33,304 nt of DNA from UBA2428 sp002343545 (GTDB taxonomy: Bacteria > Bdellovibrionota > UBA2428), in the NCBI GenBank assembly GCA_937952285.1, contig CALFZE010000110.1:1-33304 (forward strand). The letters run 5' to 3'. A program made the translations under genes and the position numbers. Positions 1 through 7,132 of the stretch are shown piece by piece. Under the pieces are notes generated by a model that saw nothing but the letters and a program-made list of their open reading frames with translations, made no database searches and was not told where the DNA came from. Within the stretch, counting starts at the first letter, position 1. Every line of letters begins with the position of its first letter.

Positions 1-377
1 CCCTTGAGCAGGTCGTTCACGATCTCGCCGCGGTTCGTGAGCAGGAGGAGCCCCTCGGAATACTTGTCGAGCCGGCCCACGCTGAAGACGCGCTCGTTCG
101 TCCGCACGTGGTGGACGAAGGCTTCGGGGTTGTCGCGGTCCTCGGTGCACTCGATGCCGCGGGGTTTGTGGTAAGCGTAGACGACCCGACGCCCGGCTTC
201 CGTCGCGATCTCTCGACCGTCGACCCGCACAACGTCGCCGTCGCGCACGCGGTCGCCCGGACCGGCCGCTCGGCCGTTGATTTCGACGCGCCGGTCTTCG
301 ACCCAGCGATCGGCTTCGCGACGCGAGCAGAGCCCGCGCTCGGCGAGATACTTGTTGATGCGGATGCCGTCGCTCAT
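1..377 (-). CDS. RluF/RsuA-family 23S rRNA pseudouridine synthase (partial, 3' end outside window)
   Basis: About 125 N-terminal residues are visible, and the gene runs off the left edge. An S4 RNA-binding domain comes first (INKYLAERGLCSRREADRWV, with a GDxVxVDG-like segment near residue 48). It is followed by the start of the catalytic domain with the family signature GRLDKYSEGLLLLTNRGEIV, whose Asp is the expected nucleophile. The GEIVN continuation resembles RluF (U2604 of 23S rRNA) more than RsuA, but the C-terminal half is missing, so the target base is uncertain. The ATG at 375-377 overlaps the TGA of the upstream serpin-like gene (ATGA), which suggests translational coupling and membership in the top6B-top6A-serpin operon. 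Family assignment is secure; the exact substrate is inference. Confidence 0.88.
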   Translation of the reverse strand, partial: MSDGIRINKYLAERGLCSRREADRWVEDRRVEINGRAAGPGDRVRDGDVVRVDGREIATEAGRRVVYAYHKPRGIECTEDRDNPEAFVHHVRTNERVFSVGRLDKYSEGLLLLTNRGEIVNDLLK

Positions 378-1552
378 CTGGGATCCCTGATAAGTCCCGC
401 GACCATCAGGAGTCCAGAAGAAGCGTGTTCGACGAAAACCGCGAAGCCTTGGTCGACGTGAAAAGCGAGGCCCTTACCCTTGCGGCGTTTGGCCGAGGGG
501 GGAGCGCTGCCGGCCTCGTTGAACTCCAGGAAGACTTTCTGGTGCAGCTCCGAAAGCTGCAACCCTTCCCCGGCCGAGAGCGGCGAAAAGTCCGCCCGGC
601 CCGGGCGGAACAAGGGGGCTAGGCCGAGCTCCCGCAGGCTGCGACCGAGCGCGTGGGCAGGGGGGTCCAGGCGAAAACGCGGAAGGCGAAAGTCGACGTC
701 GCGCCCCCGCCAGGCCAGCGCTTTAAGTCCCGAGGCCGGGATCTCCTTCAGTAGGGGAGTCGGAGAAGCGCCGGCCTTCTTCGGCAGGCCGATGACGAGA
801 TGGAAGTCTCCGCGCCGGTACGGCACCCGCAACCAGCGTCCCGAGGCGGTTTCGGCGTAGTCGAAGCCGTCGCCGCGTCTCGACATGAGGGGGACCTTGC
901 GGGTTCCCGAGGGAAGCCGGAAAGCCTGGGCGCGCGTGAGCTTGGGGTCGAAGGCCTCGTCCCAAATGCCGCGGAACGCGAGCCCCGAGGCGAGCACGAG
1001 ACGATCCGTTTTGGCGAGGGAGCCGGGACGTAGGTAGACGCCGAGGCGCGCGTCCGCGGAGGCGGCGTCGGCGTTGATGCGTTCGCGGGCGCCGCGCCCG
1101 GCGCTCCGGAAGTCGACCTCGCGCACGTCGGTGTCCCAGCCTTTCGACAGGATATTCGAGTAGCTCGGCGTGGCTTCGAAGCCGAGCGCGTCGGCGTAGA
1201 GACGGTAGAAAAGTCCGAGTTCGGTGTTCGAGCGTTCGGCCGCGTTGGCGAGCTGCTGCCGGAGCAGCTGCATGTCCTGCGCGTAGTCGTCGAGGATACG
1301 GGGCGCGCGGATGGCGCGGTCGAGGCGGGTCAACGCCGTCGACTTCGTGCCGGGCAGGAGCATCGAGAGCGCGAGGTGAGTCGCGGCCGGCGAAACGACG
1401 AGATTGGCGGGGCCCGCCCAACGCGCCTCGGTCGAAAGGACGCGGAAGCCGAAGGCGTTGGCCGCCGAAACGATGTCCGAAACGGCGGCGCGCGCCGCGG
1501 GAGCGGAGGCGACGAGGAGCGCGCCGAGCGCGAGGGTCCTCGTCTTCTTCAC
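374..1552 (-). CDS. Secreted serpin-family protein with atypical reactive loop
   Basis: This 392-residue protein is the usual serpin length. A Sec signal peptide precedes a likely cut after ARA at residue 22. Serpin landmarks in order are NLVVSPAATHLALSMLLPG (50-68), LVLASGLAFRGIWDEAFDP (185-203), VPLMSRRGDGFDYAE (220-234), VDFRLPRFRLD (286-296), ELHQKVFLEFNEAG (335-348) and a C-terminal FAVFVEHASSGLLMVAGLI segment. Inhibitory serpins trap proteases by inserting their reactive loop into a sheet. Here the hinge reads EAGSAPPSA, with two prolines where small residues are usual, followed by KRRKGK, and the loop looks about six residues shorter than in alpha-1-antitrypsin. It may therefore be non-inhibitory or act on trypsin-like enzymes. 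The start is GTG at 1550-1552, overlapping the top6A stop (GTGA). The predicted location is periplasmic or extracellular. Confidence 0.85.
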   Translation of the reverse strand: MKKTRTLALGALLVASAPAARAAVSDIVSAANAFGFRVLSTEARWAGPANLVVSPAATHLALSMLLPGTKSTALTRLDRAIRAPRILDDYAQDMQLLRQQLANAAERSNTELGLFYRLYADALGFEATPSYSNILSKGWDTDVREVDFRSAGRGARERINADAASADARLGVYLRPGSLAKTDRLVLASGLAFRGIWDEAFDPKLTRAQAFRLPSGTRKVPLMSRRGDGFDYAETASGRWLRVPYRRGDFHLVIGLPKKAGASPTPLLKEIPASGLKALAWRGRDVDFRLPRFRLDPPAHALGRSLRELGLAPLFRPGRADFSPLSAGEGLQLSELHQKVFLEFNEAGSAPPSAKRRKGKGLAFHVDQGFAVFVEHASSGLLMVAGLIRDPR

Positions 1553-2709
1553 ACGTAGCTGCCGCGTTTGATCTTATCGAGGATGATCTTTTCGGGCATC
1601 GTCGGATCGCGCGGTGCGACCGAGAAGATCGACTGCTGTTCGCAACGTTGCTTGTTCTTGATGAGCCAGTTCAGGATGTCCACGACGCCCTTGTTCTTCT
1701 TGTCCTTGAAGAAGGGGTCGTTCTTGAGCACGTCCTGGGCCTTCTTGAGCGAGCGCGCGTCCGAAGCGTCGTTTTCTTTCACGTCGTAGGCGTGGAGGTC
1801 GTACTTCTTGACGTCCTCCGGCAGCACGCCGAGGAACTTCACTTCGGGCGCCGAGTAATCGGCGTTGCGGATGAGCGAGGCGGCCGAGCCGGCCTTCAGC
1901 GTGCGGTAGATGTTCTGCACGGTGTAGGCATCAAGATCTCCGTAGAAGTAGATCGGGATCTCGAGCTGGTCCTGCAGCGTTTTGCACCACGAACGCACTC
2001 CGTTCGAGGGCACGCCCCCGGCGCCCATCAAGATGACGTTGTGGCGCTTCGTGAAGCCGTTCATGACGAGCGTGTTCGCCGTGCCTTCGGACTCGATGAC
2101 GAGCGCGAAGTCGATCTTGCCCTTCTTGGGCTTCACCTTGAAGGACTGCGGGCGGTTCTTCGGTTGGAAGAAGGAGGTGCCGAGCGTCGAAAGATCGATC
2201 GTGGCCTGCGTGCCGTCGGGCAGGTCTTCCGTCACGATCAAGTTTTGGCTGTAGGTCTGGCCGCCGCGATCGTTGGCGAAGCAGTTCATCTCTTCGCGGT
2301 AGACTTCGAGCATCTCGCAGATGAAGTCGATGATCGAGTCGGACTCGTCCTGGTCGGAAAAGTCGAGGGGCTTGAGCTTGGGGTTCCCTTTGCACTCGCC
2401 CTTGGCGATGTAATAAAGCTCGCGCTTCGTGTTCACGCCGCCCGTCTCGATGTTCCGGAGCAGGATCTCGAGCAAGAAGATCGAGCGCGCCATCTTCTGC
2501 ACGCTCGAGACGTTGAGCTCGGTCTTGACCGTCTTTTCGCCCGGCGTGAGGTACCCGAGCTTCGGGTTGTAGAAGGCGTTGTCGAGCGAGCACTTGGTGG
2601 CCTCGAGCACGGGCCGGCGGGCCTTCTCGAGATCCTCGAGGATCTTGAGGCAGATCTCCTTGGAGTGTTTCGGGATGTAATCGCTATCGCGGCTGGAACG
2701 AGCGCTCAC
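1549..2709 (-). CDS. top6A: DNA topoisomerase VI subunit A (Spo11-like)
   Basis: This is the DNA-cleaving subunit of a type IIB topoisomerase. It cuts both strands through a tyrosine and works with Top6B, encoded just upstream. The 386 residues carry a winged-helix catalytic segment NTKRELYYIAKGE, in which Tyr100 (second of the YY pair) is the expected nucleophile. A Toprim domain follows, with the acidic residue in ALVIESEG (Glu206) and the metal-binding pair in YGDLDAY (Asp258, Asp260). Archaeal enzymes usually have DxDPxG there; this one has DLDAY, so it is a divergent member. The size matches archaeal Top6A. The start is GTG at 2707-2709, overlapping the top6B stop (GTGA), and the stop overlaps the serpin start. 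Topo VI is standard in archaea and plants but sporadic in bacteria. Confidence 0.92.
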   Translation of the reverse strand: MSARSSRDSDYIPKHSKEICLKILEDLEKARRPVLEATKCSLDNAFYNPKLGYLTPGEKTVKTELNVSSVQKMARSIFLLEILLRNIETGGVNTKRELYYIAKGECKGNPKLKPLDFSDQDESDSIIDFICEMLEVYREEMNCFANDRGGQTYSQNLIVTEDLPDGTQATIDLSTLGTSFFQPKNRPQSFKVKPKKGKIDFALVIESEGTANTLVMNGFTKRHNVILMGAGGVPSNGVRSWCKTLQDQLEIPIYFYGDLDAYTVQNIYRTLKAGSAASLIRNADYSAPEVKFLGVLPEDVKKYDLHAYDVKENDASDARSLKKAQDVLKNDPFFKDKKNKGVVDILNWLIKNKQRCEQQSIFSVAPRDPTMPEKIILDKIKRGSYV

Positions 2710-4514
2710 AGTAAGCTCTCCTGTTTCGGGTTTTTGGCGTTCTTAGATTTCTTGCCCTTGCCGTTCTCGGTGTCTTCGCCGTCGCCTTCGGGGCTCTCTC
2801 CTTCACCGAGGATCGCGGCTTGTTTGGCGGCGATCTTGGCGTGCTTTTCGACGGCGGTTTGGAGTTCGTCTTCGGCGGCGGCGGCGTCACGGCCGAGCAG
2901 CTTCATGAGACCCTCGCGCGCCTTCTGCAGGCGGGTTTCGGGGGCCTTCACGATGCGGCCGATGCCCTCGATGAGCACGGGGCCGAACTGTTCGATATGC
3001 CGGATCTTCTGCTCGAGGTCGGCTTCGCGCTTTTCCTTGTTGATGTAGCGCGAGAGGCGTTGGCCGGCTTGGATGAGGGCGAGGCGGAGCTCCTCGACGA
3101 GCTCGTCCGAAGCGTCGATCGTTTCCTTCGAGGCGTTCTTGAACTTGATGAAGGGCGAAACGACCGAGACGGCCACGACGTAGGGGCCGAGCGGGATCGA
3201 GTTCTTGGGTTGCGCGAGTCCGTAGGTCTTCCAGTTCACCGACTCGATGGCGCGCACGATGGCGCAGGCCGACTTGTCGAACTGGAGCGGCACACGGTTC
3301 GCGAAGCGGAGAACCTGGACCGGGTCGTCGGCATCGCCGCCGCCCGTTTTGAAGCGGGCCACCGCGACTTCGACCACGACGGGTTTGGCGTCGCAGATCG
3401 TTGGTTTGCGCGAGACGACGCTAAAGAAGTCGACCTCGCCCAGGCGGTTGATCGACGCGGAAAGCCCCGTCTCGCCGATCGAGAAGACCGAGCGGGTGGA
3501 GGGCGCCATGAGCTTGAGATTCTGCAATCCCGTGTAGGCCGCGCGGACCTGCGCGTCCTCGAGTTGCGTGACGGGCGTGTCGATCCAGGCCTTCTTGATG
3601 CCCTGGTCTTTGACGAGTTCTTTGAGGGTATCGTCGCCGATGCGCGAGAAACCTTTCTTGAGGAAGTTTCCGAGCGGCGTTTTGCCGAAGAGATGGGCGT
3701 GCGAGATGAATTCACCCAGCTTCATCGTGTGCGGGTGGGGCGGGACGGGCTCGGGGATCTGGATTTTTTCCTGCGTCACGCGTTCCATCACGACGACGGG
3801 ATCTTCGTTGATCTGGTAGCGGAGCGTGAGGTGCGGATTCACGATGCTCGTGCCCGTAAGGTAGGTCATCAGGCCCGCCTCGCCGTTGAGCTGAAGACGA
3901 CCGTCGATGATGAACTCGACGCTGACGCCGCTTTCGCGGTCCCAGCTCACGGATTCCTTGTCTTTCAGGACGCCACGGTTGTTCTTGATGTCGACTTCGA
4001 CGAGTCCCGTGAGGGCCTGGCGCATCTTGGCGGTTTTCGTGATGACGCGAACGCCCTTGGCCGAAGTGAGCTGGGCCCAAGTCGTCGCGGCCGAGATTCC
4101 GATACCCTGTTGGCCGCGCGAGCAGCGGCCCCGCCCGAACTTGGAAGAGGCCAAATACTCGCCGAAAACCCGGGGTAAATCGTCGGGATCGAGACCGGGA
4201 CCGTTGTCGGTGACCCGGATCCGGATGGAATCCATGTTCTTCTGGGTTCCGTTCCCCATCTTTTGCACTTCGATCCAAATCTCGGGCAAAATTCCATGGT
4301 CTTCGCAGGCGTCGAGCGAGTTATCGACCGCCTCTTTGAGGGTCGTTAGAACGGCCTTCGTACCCGAAGAAAAACCGACTTGTTGCAGGTTTTTCGAGAA
4401 ATATTCAGCAGTTGAGCTTGATGTGATCTTGGATGCCACGGCTACGAAGGTAACCTGAAGAACCGCGTTTACGAAAGCCCTCCCCTGGACTCGTTTTATG
4501 GCTAGTAGCGGCAA
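2706..4514 (-). CDS. top6B: DNA topoisomerase VI subunit B (GHKL ATPase)
   Basis: This is the ATPase subunit of Topo VI. The Bergerat fold is clear: N-box EAVDNSLDAC (61-70), G1 motif DNGPGLDP (103-110) and the G2 lid SRGQQGIGIS (132-141). A middle H2TH-like region and a transducer domain with RFANRVPLQFDK follow, the last matching the conserved RFANRxPL of the family. The C-terminus (about residue 550 on) is a low-complexity acidic and then Lys-rich tail not needed for the core fold. The start is uncertain. The frame opens with TTG at 4512-4514, which has no Shine-Dalgarno. GTG at 4437-4439 (577 residues) would begin just before the conserved SKITSSSTAEYF segment and is equally possible. It is the first gene of the operon; the AT-rich stretch 4512-4552 is the likely promoter area. 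Confidence 0.93.
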   Translation of the reverse strand: MPLLAIKRVQGRAFVNAVLQVTFVAVASKITSSSTAEYFSKNLQQVGFSSGTKAVLTTLKEAVDNSLDACEDHGILPEIWIEVQKMGNGTQKNMDSIRIRVTDNGPGLDPDDLPRVFGEYLASSKFGRGRCSRGQQGIGISAATTWAQLTSAKGVRVITKTAKMRQALTGLVEVDIKNNRGVLKDKESVSWDRESGVSVEFIIDGRLQLNGEAGLMTYLTGTSIVNPHLTLRYQINEDPVVVMERVTQEKIQIPEPVPPHPHTMKLGEFISHAHLFGKTPLGNFLKKGFSRIGDDTLKELVKDQGIKKAWIDTPVTQLEDAQVRAAYTGLQNLKLMAPSTRSVFSIGETGLSASINRLGEVDFFSVVSRKPTICDAKPVVVEVAVARFKTGGGDADDPVQVLRFANRVPLQFDKSACAIVRAIESVNWKTYGLAQPKNSIPLGPYVVAVSVVSPFIKFKNASKETIDASDELVEELRLALIQAGQRLSRYINKEKREADLEQKIRHIEQFGPVLIEGIGRIVKAPETRLQKAREGLMKLLGRDAAAAEDELQTAVEKHAKIAAKQAAILGEGESPEGDGEDTENGKGKKSKNAKNPKQESLL

Positions 4515-4564
4515 ATAAATGAATTTATTGACTAAGTAAAATTACGGGGTGCTGCGTCCGACGA

Positions 4565-4622
4565 GGGTTCGGAAGGCTCCGATCCCAAAAATGCGATCTT
4601 TCGGGGTTTCGCCCCCCTTTTT
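4565..4622 (+). promoter_or_regulatory. Two-hairpin leader / possible attenuator ahead of queE
   Basis: The 136-bp gap between top6B and queE holds two plus-strand hairpins. The first pairs 4565-4573 with 4578-4586 (GGG-T-TCGGA / TCCGA-T-CCC, one T-T mismatch, loop AGGC). The second pairs GGGG 4603-4606 with CCCC 4614-4617, directly followed by TTTTT (4618-4622), a short terminator-like form. The C-run can alternatively pair with GGGG at 4623-4626 or the leading Gs, so mutually exclusive folds are possible. No preQ1 aptamer consensus was recognised. The structures are visible; the regulatory role is inference. Confidence 0.35.
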
Positions 4623-4650
4623 GGGGCCTCCCCGGACGTGAATCTTTCTT

Positions 4651-5382
4651 GTGTTCGCACGGGGCTTCGGGCAGATTCGCGCATCCGTGCAAGGCCTTGA
4701 AACCTCAACGAATAAACCGAGCGCGGACCGGTCCAGAACGCTGCACATCAACGAGATTTTCTTGAGCGTTCAGGGTGAGTCCACGCACGGAGGGCGAGTC
4801 TGCGCTTTCGTGCGCCTGATGGGTTGCCCGCTTCGTTGCACTTACTGCGACACCGAATACGCCTTTTACGAAGGCAAAGCGAAAAGCTTCGACGCGATCT
4901 TCGAAACGCTCGCCGCTTACGGCACCAAGCTCGTCGAGGTGACGGGCGGCGAGCCGCTCGCGCAGCCGAAATCGATTCCGTTCATGCGCGAGCTCGTGGC
5001 GAAAGGCTACGAAGTCCTGCTCGAGACGAGCGGCGCCTATCCGACCGCGTCCTTGCCCGAAGAGGTCCAAGTCATTCTCGACGTGAAAACGCCGAGCTCG
5101 GGCGAAGCCCACCGCCATCATTGGGACAACATGGGCAACCTGAAGGCCGGTCGCGACGAGGTGAAGTTCGTCGTGGGGGACCGCGCGGACTTCGACTACG
5201 CGCTCGACGTCGAACGCCGTTACGCTTTGCTGAGCCGTGGCGTCACCTGTCTCATGTCGCCGGTGCACGGCAAGCTCGAGAACAAGCAACTCGTGGAGTG
5301 GATCCTCGAATCGCGTCGGGATTTCCGCTTCCAGGTCCAGATGCACAAGTACATCTGGGAGCCGAGCACGCGCGGGGTCTGA
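4651..5382 (+). CDS. queE: 7-carboxy-7-deazaguanine synthase (radical SAM)
   Basis: It converts 6-carboxy-5,6,7,8-tetrahydropterin to 7-carboxy-7-deazaguanine, using S-adenosylmethionine and a [4Fe-4S] cluster, in the cytoplasmic queuosine precursor pathway. The cluster motif is CPLRCTYC (CX3CX2C), after the family opening HINEIFLSVQGEST. Next come VTGGEPL (the GGE motif of radical SAM proteins) and DVKTPSSG. The start is uncertain: GTG at 4651 gives 243 residues with about 31 that precede the conserved core, GTG at 4687 is another in-frame choice, and neither has a convincing Shine-Dalgarno. The gene ends one base before the queC start and heads an operon with queC, queF and folE. Confidence 0.92.
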   Translation: MFARGFGQIRASVQGLETSTNKPSADRSRTLHINEIFLSVQGESTHGGRVCAFVRLMGCPLRCTYCDTEYAFYEGKAKSFDAIFETLAAYGTKLVEVTGGEPLAQPKSIPFMRELVAKGYEVLLETSGAYPTASLPEEVQVILDVKTPSSGEAHRHHWDNMGNLKAGRDEVKFVVGDRADFDYALDVERRYALLSRGVTCLMSPVHGKLENKQLVEWILESRRDFRFQVQMHKYIWEPSTRGV

Positions 5383-5383
5383 C

Positions 5384-6061
5384 GTGTCGACTTCGGCGCT
5401 CGTCATCCTGTCCGGCGGCCAAGATTCCGCGACCTGTCTTTACTGGGCGCAACCGCGTTTCACGCGCCTCGAGACGATCACCTTCGACTACGGCCAGCGC
5501 CACCGCATCGAGCTCGAGTGCGCCGCACGGCTCGCCAAGGCCGTCGGCGCCGCGCATAAGCTCGTGCCCGTGAATTCGCTCTCGGCGCTCGCGTCGAACG
5601 CGCTCACGGATCCGAGCGTGCCGGTCAAGGCCGACGGCGGCTTCCAGAACCTGCCCTCGACTTTCGTGCCGGGTCGCAACATTCTTTTCCTCACGCTCGC
5701 GGCCTCCTACGCGGCCACGCGCGGGATCCGGGACCTCGTGATCGGCGCCTGCGAGACGGACTTCTCGGGCTATCCCGACTGCCGCGACGTCTTCATGTCC
5801 GACATGGAGCGGGCGCTTTCGAGCGGCCTCGATTCCCCGATCCGCATTCACCGCCCGCTCATGCGTCTCGATAAGGCGCAAACTTTCGCGCTCGCCGATG
5901 AACTCGGACGTTTGGATGAGGTCGTGCGCGAAACCCACACTTGTTACGAAGGCGTCCGCGACGAGCTCCACGCTTGGGGTTACGGCTGCGGCACCTGCCC
6001 CGCTTGCGGGCTCAGGAAGAAAGGCTACGAGGAGTTCAAAAATGGCGCAGGCCGAAGGTAA
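5384..6061 (+). CDS. queC: 7-cyano-7-deazaguanine synthase
   Basis: It makes preQ0 from 7-carboxy-7-deazaguanine, ammonia and ATP. The 225 residues open with the PP-loop ATP motif LVILSGGQDSATCLYW. The middle holds FVPGRNILFLTLAASYA and GACETDFSGYPDCR, both typical of QueC. The C-terminus has the zinc site TCYEG...CGTCPACGLRKKGY, with four cysteines. The GTG at 5384-5386 is chosen because it sits one base after the queE stop and gives the normal family length. The same frame stays open upstream to 5237, but that part overlaps queE and has no homology. The 3' end overlaps the queF start by 20 bases. Confidence 0.95.
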   Translation: MSTSALVILSGGQDSATCLYWAQPRFTRLETITFDYGQRHRIELECAARLAKAVGAAHKLVPVNSLSALASNALTDPSVPVKADGGFQNLPSTFVPGRNILFLTLAASYAATRGIRDLVIGACETDFSGYPDCRDVFMSDMERALSSGLDSPIRIHRPLMRLDKAQTFALADELGRLDEVVRETHTCYEGVRDELHAWGYGCGTCPACGLRKKGYEEFKNGAGRR

Positions 6062-6431
6062 ATCCATTCCGTTCAAGGACGAGAGCGCGATCGACGTGGC
6101 CGTGCTCGAGACCTTTCCGTACGAAGGCCCGCGCCAACGCGTGACCTACACGACGAACGAGTTCTCGGCCGTGTGCCCCTTCTCGGGCTTGCCCGACATC
6201 GGTACCGTGACCGTGGACTTCATCCCCTCGAACAAGGTCGTCGAGCTCAAGTCGCTCAAGTACTACTACCTGAGCTACCGCGACGTCGGCATCTACCAGG
6301 AGCACGCGACGGGCCGGATCTATCGCGACCTCCACAAGCTCCTCTCGCCCCAGGAAATGACCCTTACGGTCGTCTACCAAACCCGCGGCGGCATCGACAC
6401 GACGACCACGATTTCGTCGAAGGACCAATAG
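6042..6431 (+). CDS. queF: NADPH-dependent 7-cyano-7-deazaguanine reductase (short, YkvM-type QueF)
   Basis: It reduces preQ0 to preQ1, the base inserted into tRNA before queuosine is finished. At 129 residues it belongs to the short unimodular class. The thioimide-forming cysteine lies in FSAVCPFSGLPDIGTV, and the QueF motif follows as ELKSLKYYYLSYRDVGIYQE. The ATG at 6042 is preceded by GAGGAG within the queC tail at good spacing, and the two genes overlap by 20 bases, so translation is probably coupled. FolE starts two bases after the queF stop. Confidence 0.95.
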   Translation: MAQAEGKSIPFKDESAIDVAVLETFPYEGPRQRVTYTTNEFSAVCPFSGLPDIGTVTVDFIPSNKVVELKSLKYYYLSYRDVGIYQEHATGRIYRDLHKLLSPQEMTLTVVYQTRGGIDTTTTISSKDQ

Positions 6432-6433
6432 CG

Positions 6434-7126
6434 ATGGCCACCAAGAAGAAAGCCGCTAAGCCCGTCGTTCGCAAAGCCGCGGCGCCGAAGAAGTCCCAGG
6501 ACATCGAGCTCGACGACGACGTCGGTCTCGAGCGCGAGCGTCCCGACGTCCCGCCCCCACTCGAGCACTTGATCGAGCCCGTGCGCACGCTCCTCAAGGG
6601 CGTGGGCGAGGATCCGCGTCGCGAAGGGCTCGCCAAGACGCCCGAGCGCTTCGTGCGCGCGATGGACTTCTTGACCTCGGGTTACCGCAAGGACCCGCGC
6701 CAGATCCTGGAGAAGGCGCTCTTCCACGAAAGCTACGACGACATGGTCGTGGTCAAGGACATCGAGATCTACTCGCTCTGCGAGCACCACTTGCTGCCTT
6801 TCTTCGGGCGTATCCACATCGGTTACATCCCGAACGGCAAGATCGTGGGGCTCTCCAAGCTCGCGCGTTTGGCCGACGTCTTCGCGCGTCGCCTCCAGGT
6901 GCAAGAACGCCTGACCGAGGAAGTCGCCGCGACGCTGAACGAGGTGCTGCAGCCGCGCGGCGTCGCCGTCGTCGTGGAAGCCAAGCACCTGTGCATGGTC
7001 ATGCGGGGCGTGGAAAAGCAGAACTCGTGGATGGTGACGTCCAGCATGCTCGGTGAGTTCCGCGAGAACGAGGCGACGCGCAAGGAGTTCCTCACGCTCG
7101 TGTCGCCGGGCCGCGCCCGCTCTTAG
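6434..7126 (+). CDS. folE: GTP cyclohydrolase I with basic N-terminal extension
   Basis: It opens GTP to dihydroneopterin triphosphate, the shared entry to folate and, here, to 7-deazaguanine synthesis. The core has the zinc and active-site segment SLCEHHLLPFFGRIHIGYIP, then GLSKLARLADVFARRLQVQE and the second zinc cysteine in KHLCMVMRGVEK. About 50 residues precede the core: a Lys/Ala/Pro-rich stretch MATKKKAAKPVVRKAAAPKK, then an acidic patch IELDDDVGLERE. That extension resembles histone H1-like tails and is not part of the usual enzyme. The ATG lies two bases after the queF stop. The gene faces the HD-GYP gene tail to tail, with six bases between. Confidence 0.95.
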   Translation: MATKKKAAKPVVRKAAAPKKSQDIELDDDVGLERERPDVPPPLEHLIEPVRTLLKGVGEDPRREGLAKTPERFVRAMDFLTSGYRKDPRQILEKALFHESYDDMVVVKDIEIYSLCEHHLLPFFGRIHIGYIPNGKIVGLSKLARLADVFARRLQVQERLTEEVAATLNEVLQPRGVAVVVEAKHLCMVMRGVEKQNSWMVTSSMLGEFRENEATRKEFLTLVSPGRARS

Positions 7127-7132
7127 GCGGTC

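Noticed and set aside
4541..4640. Classical preQ1 riboswitch before queE
   Set aside because: No match to the preQ1-I consensus core or A-rich tail was found, so only an unspecified leader structure is reported.
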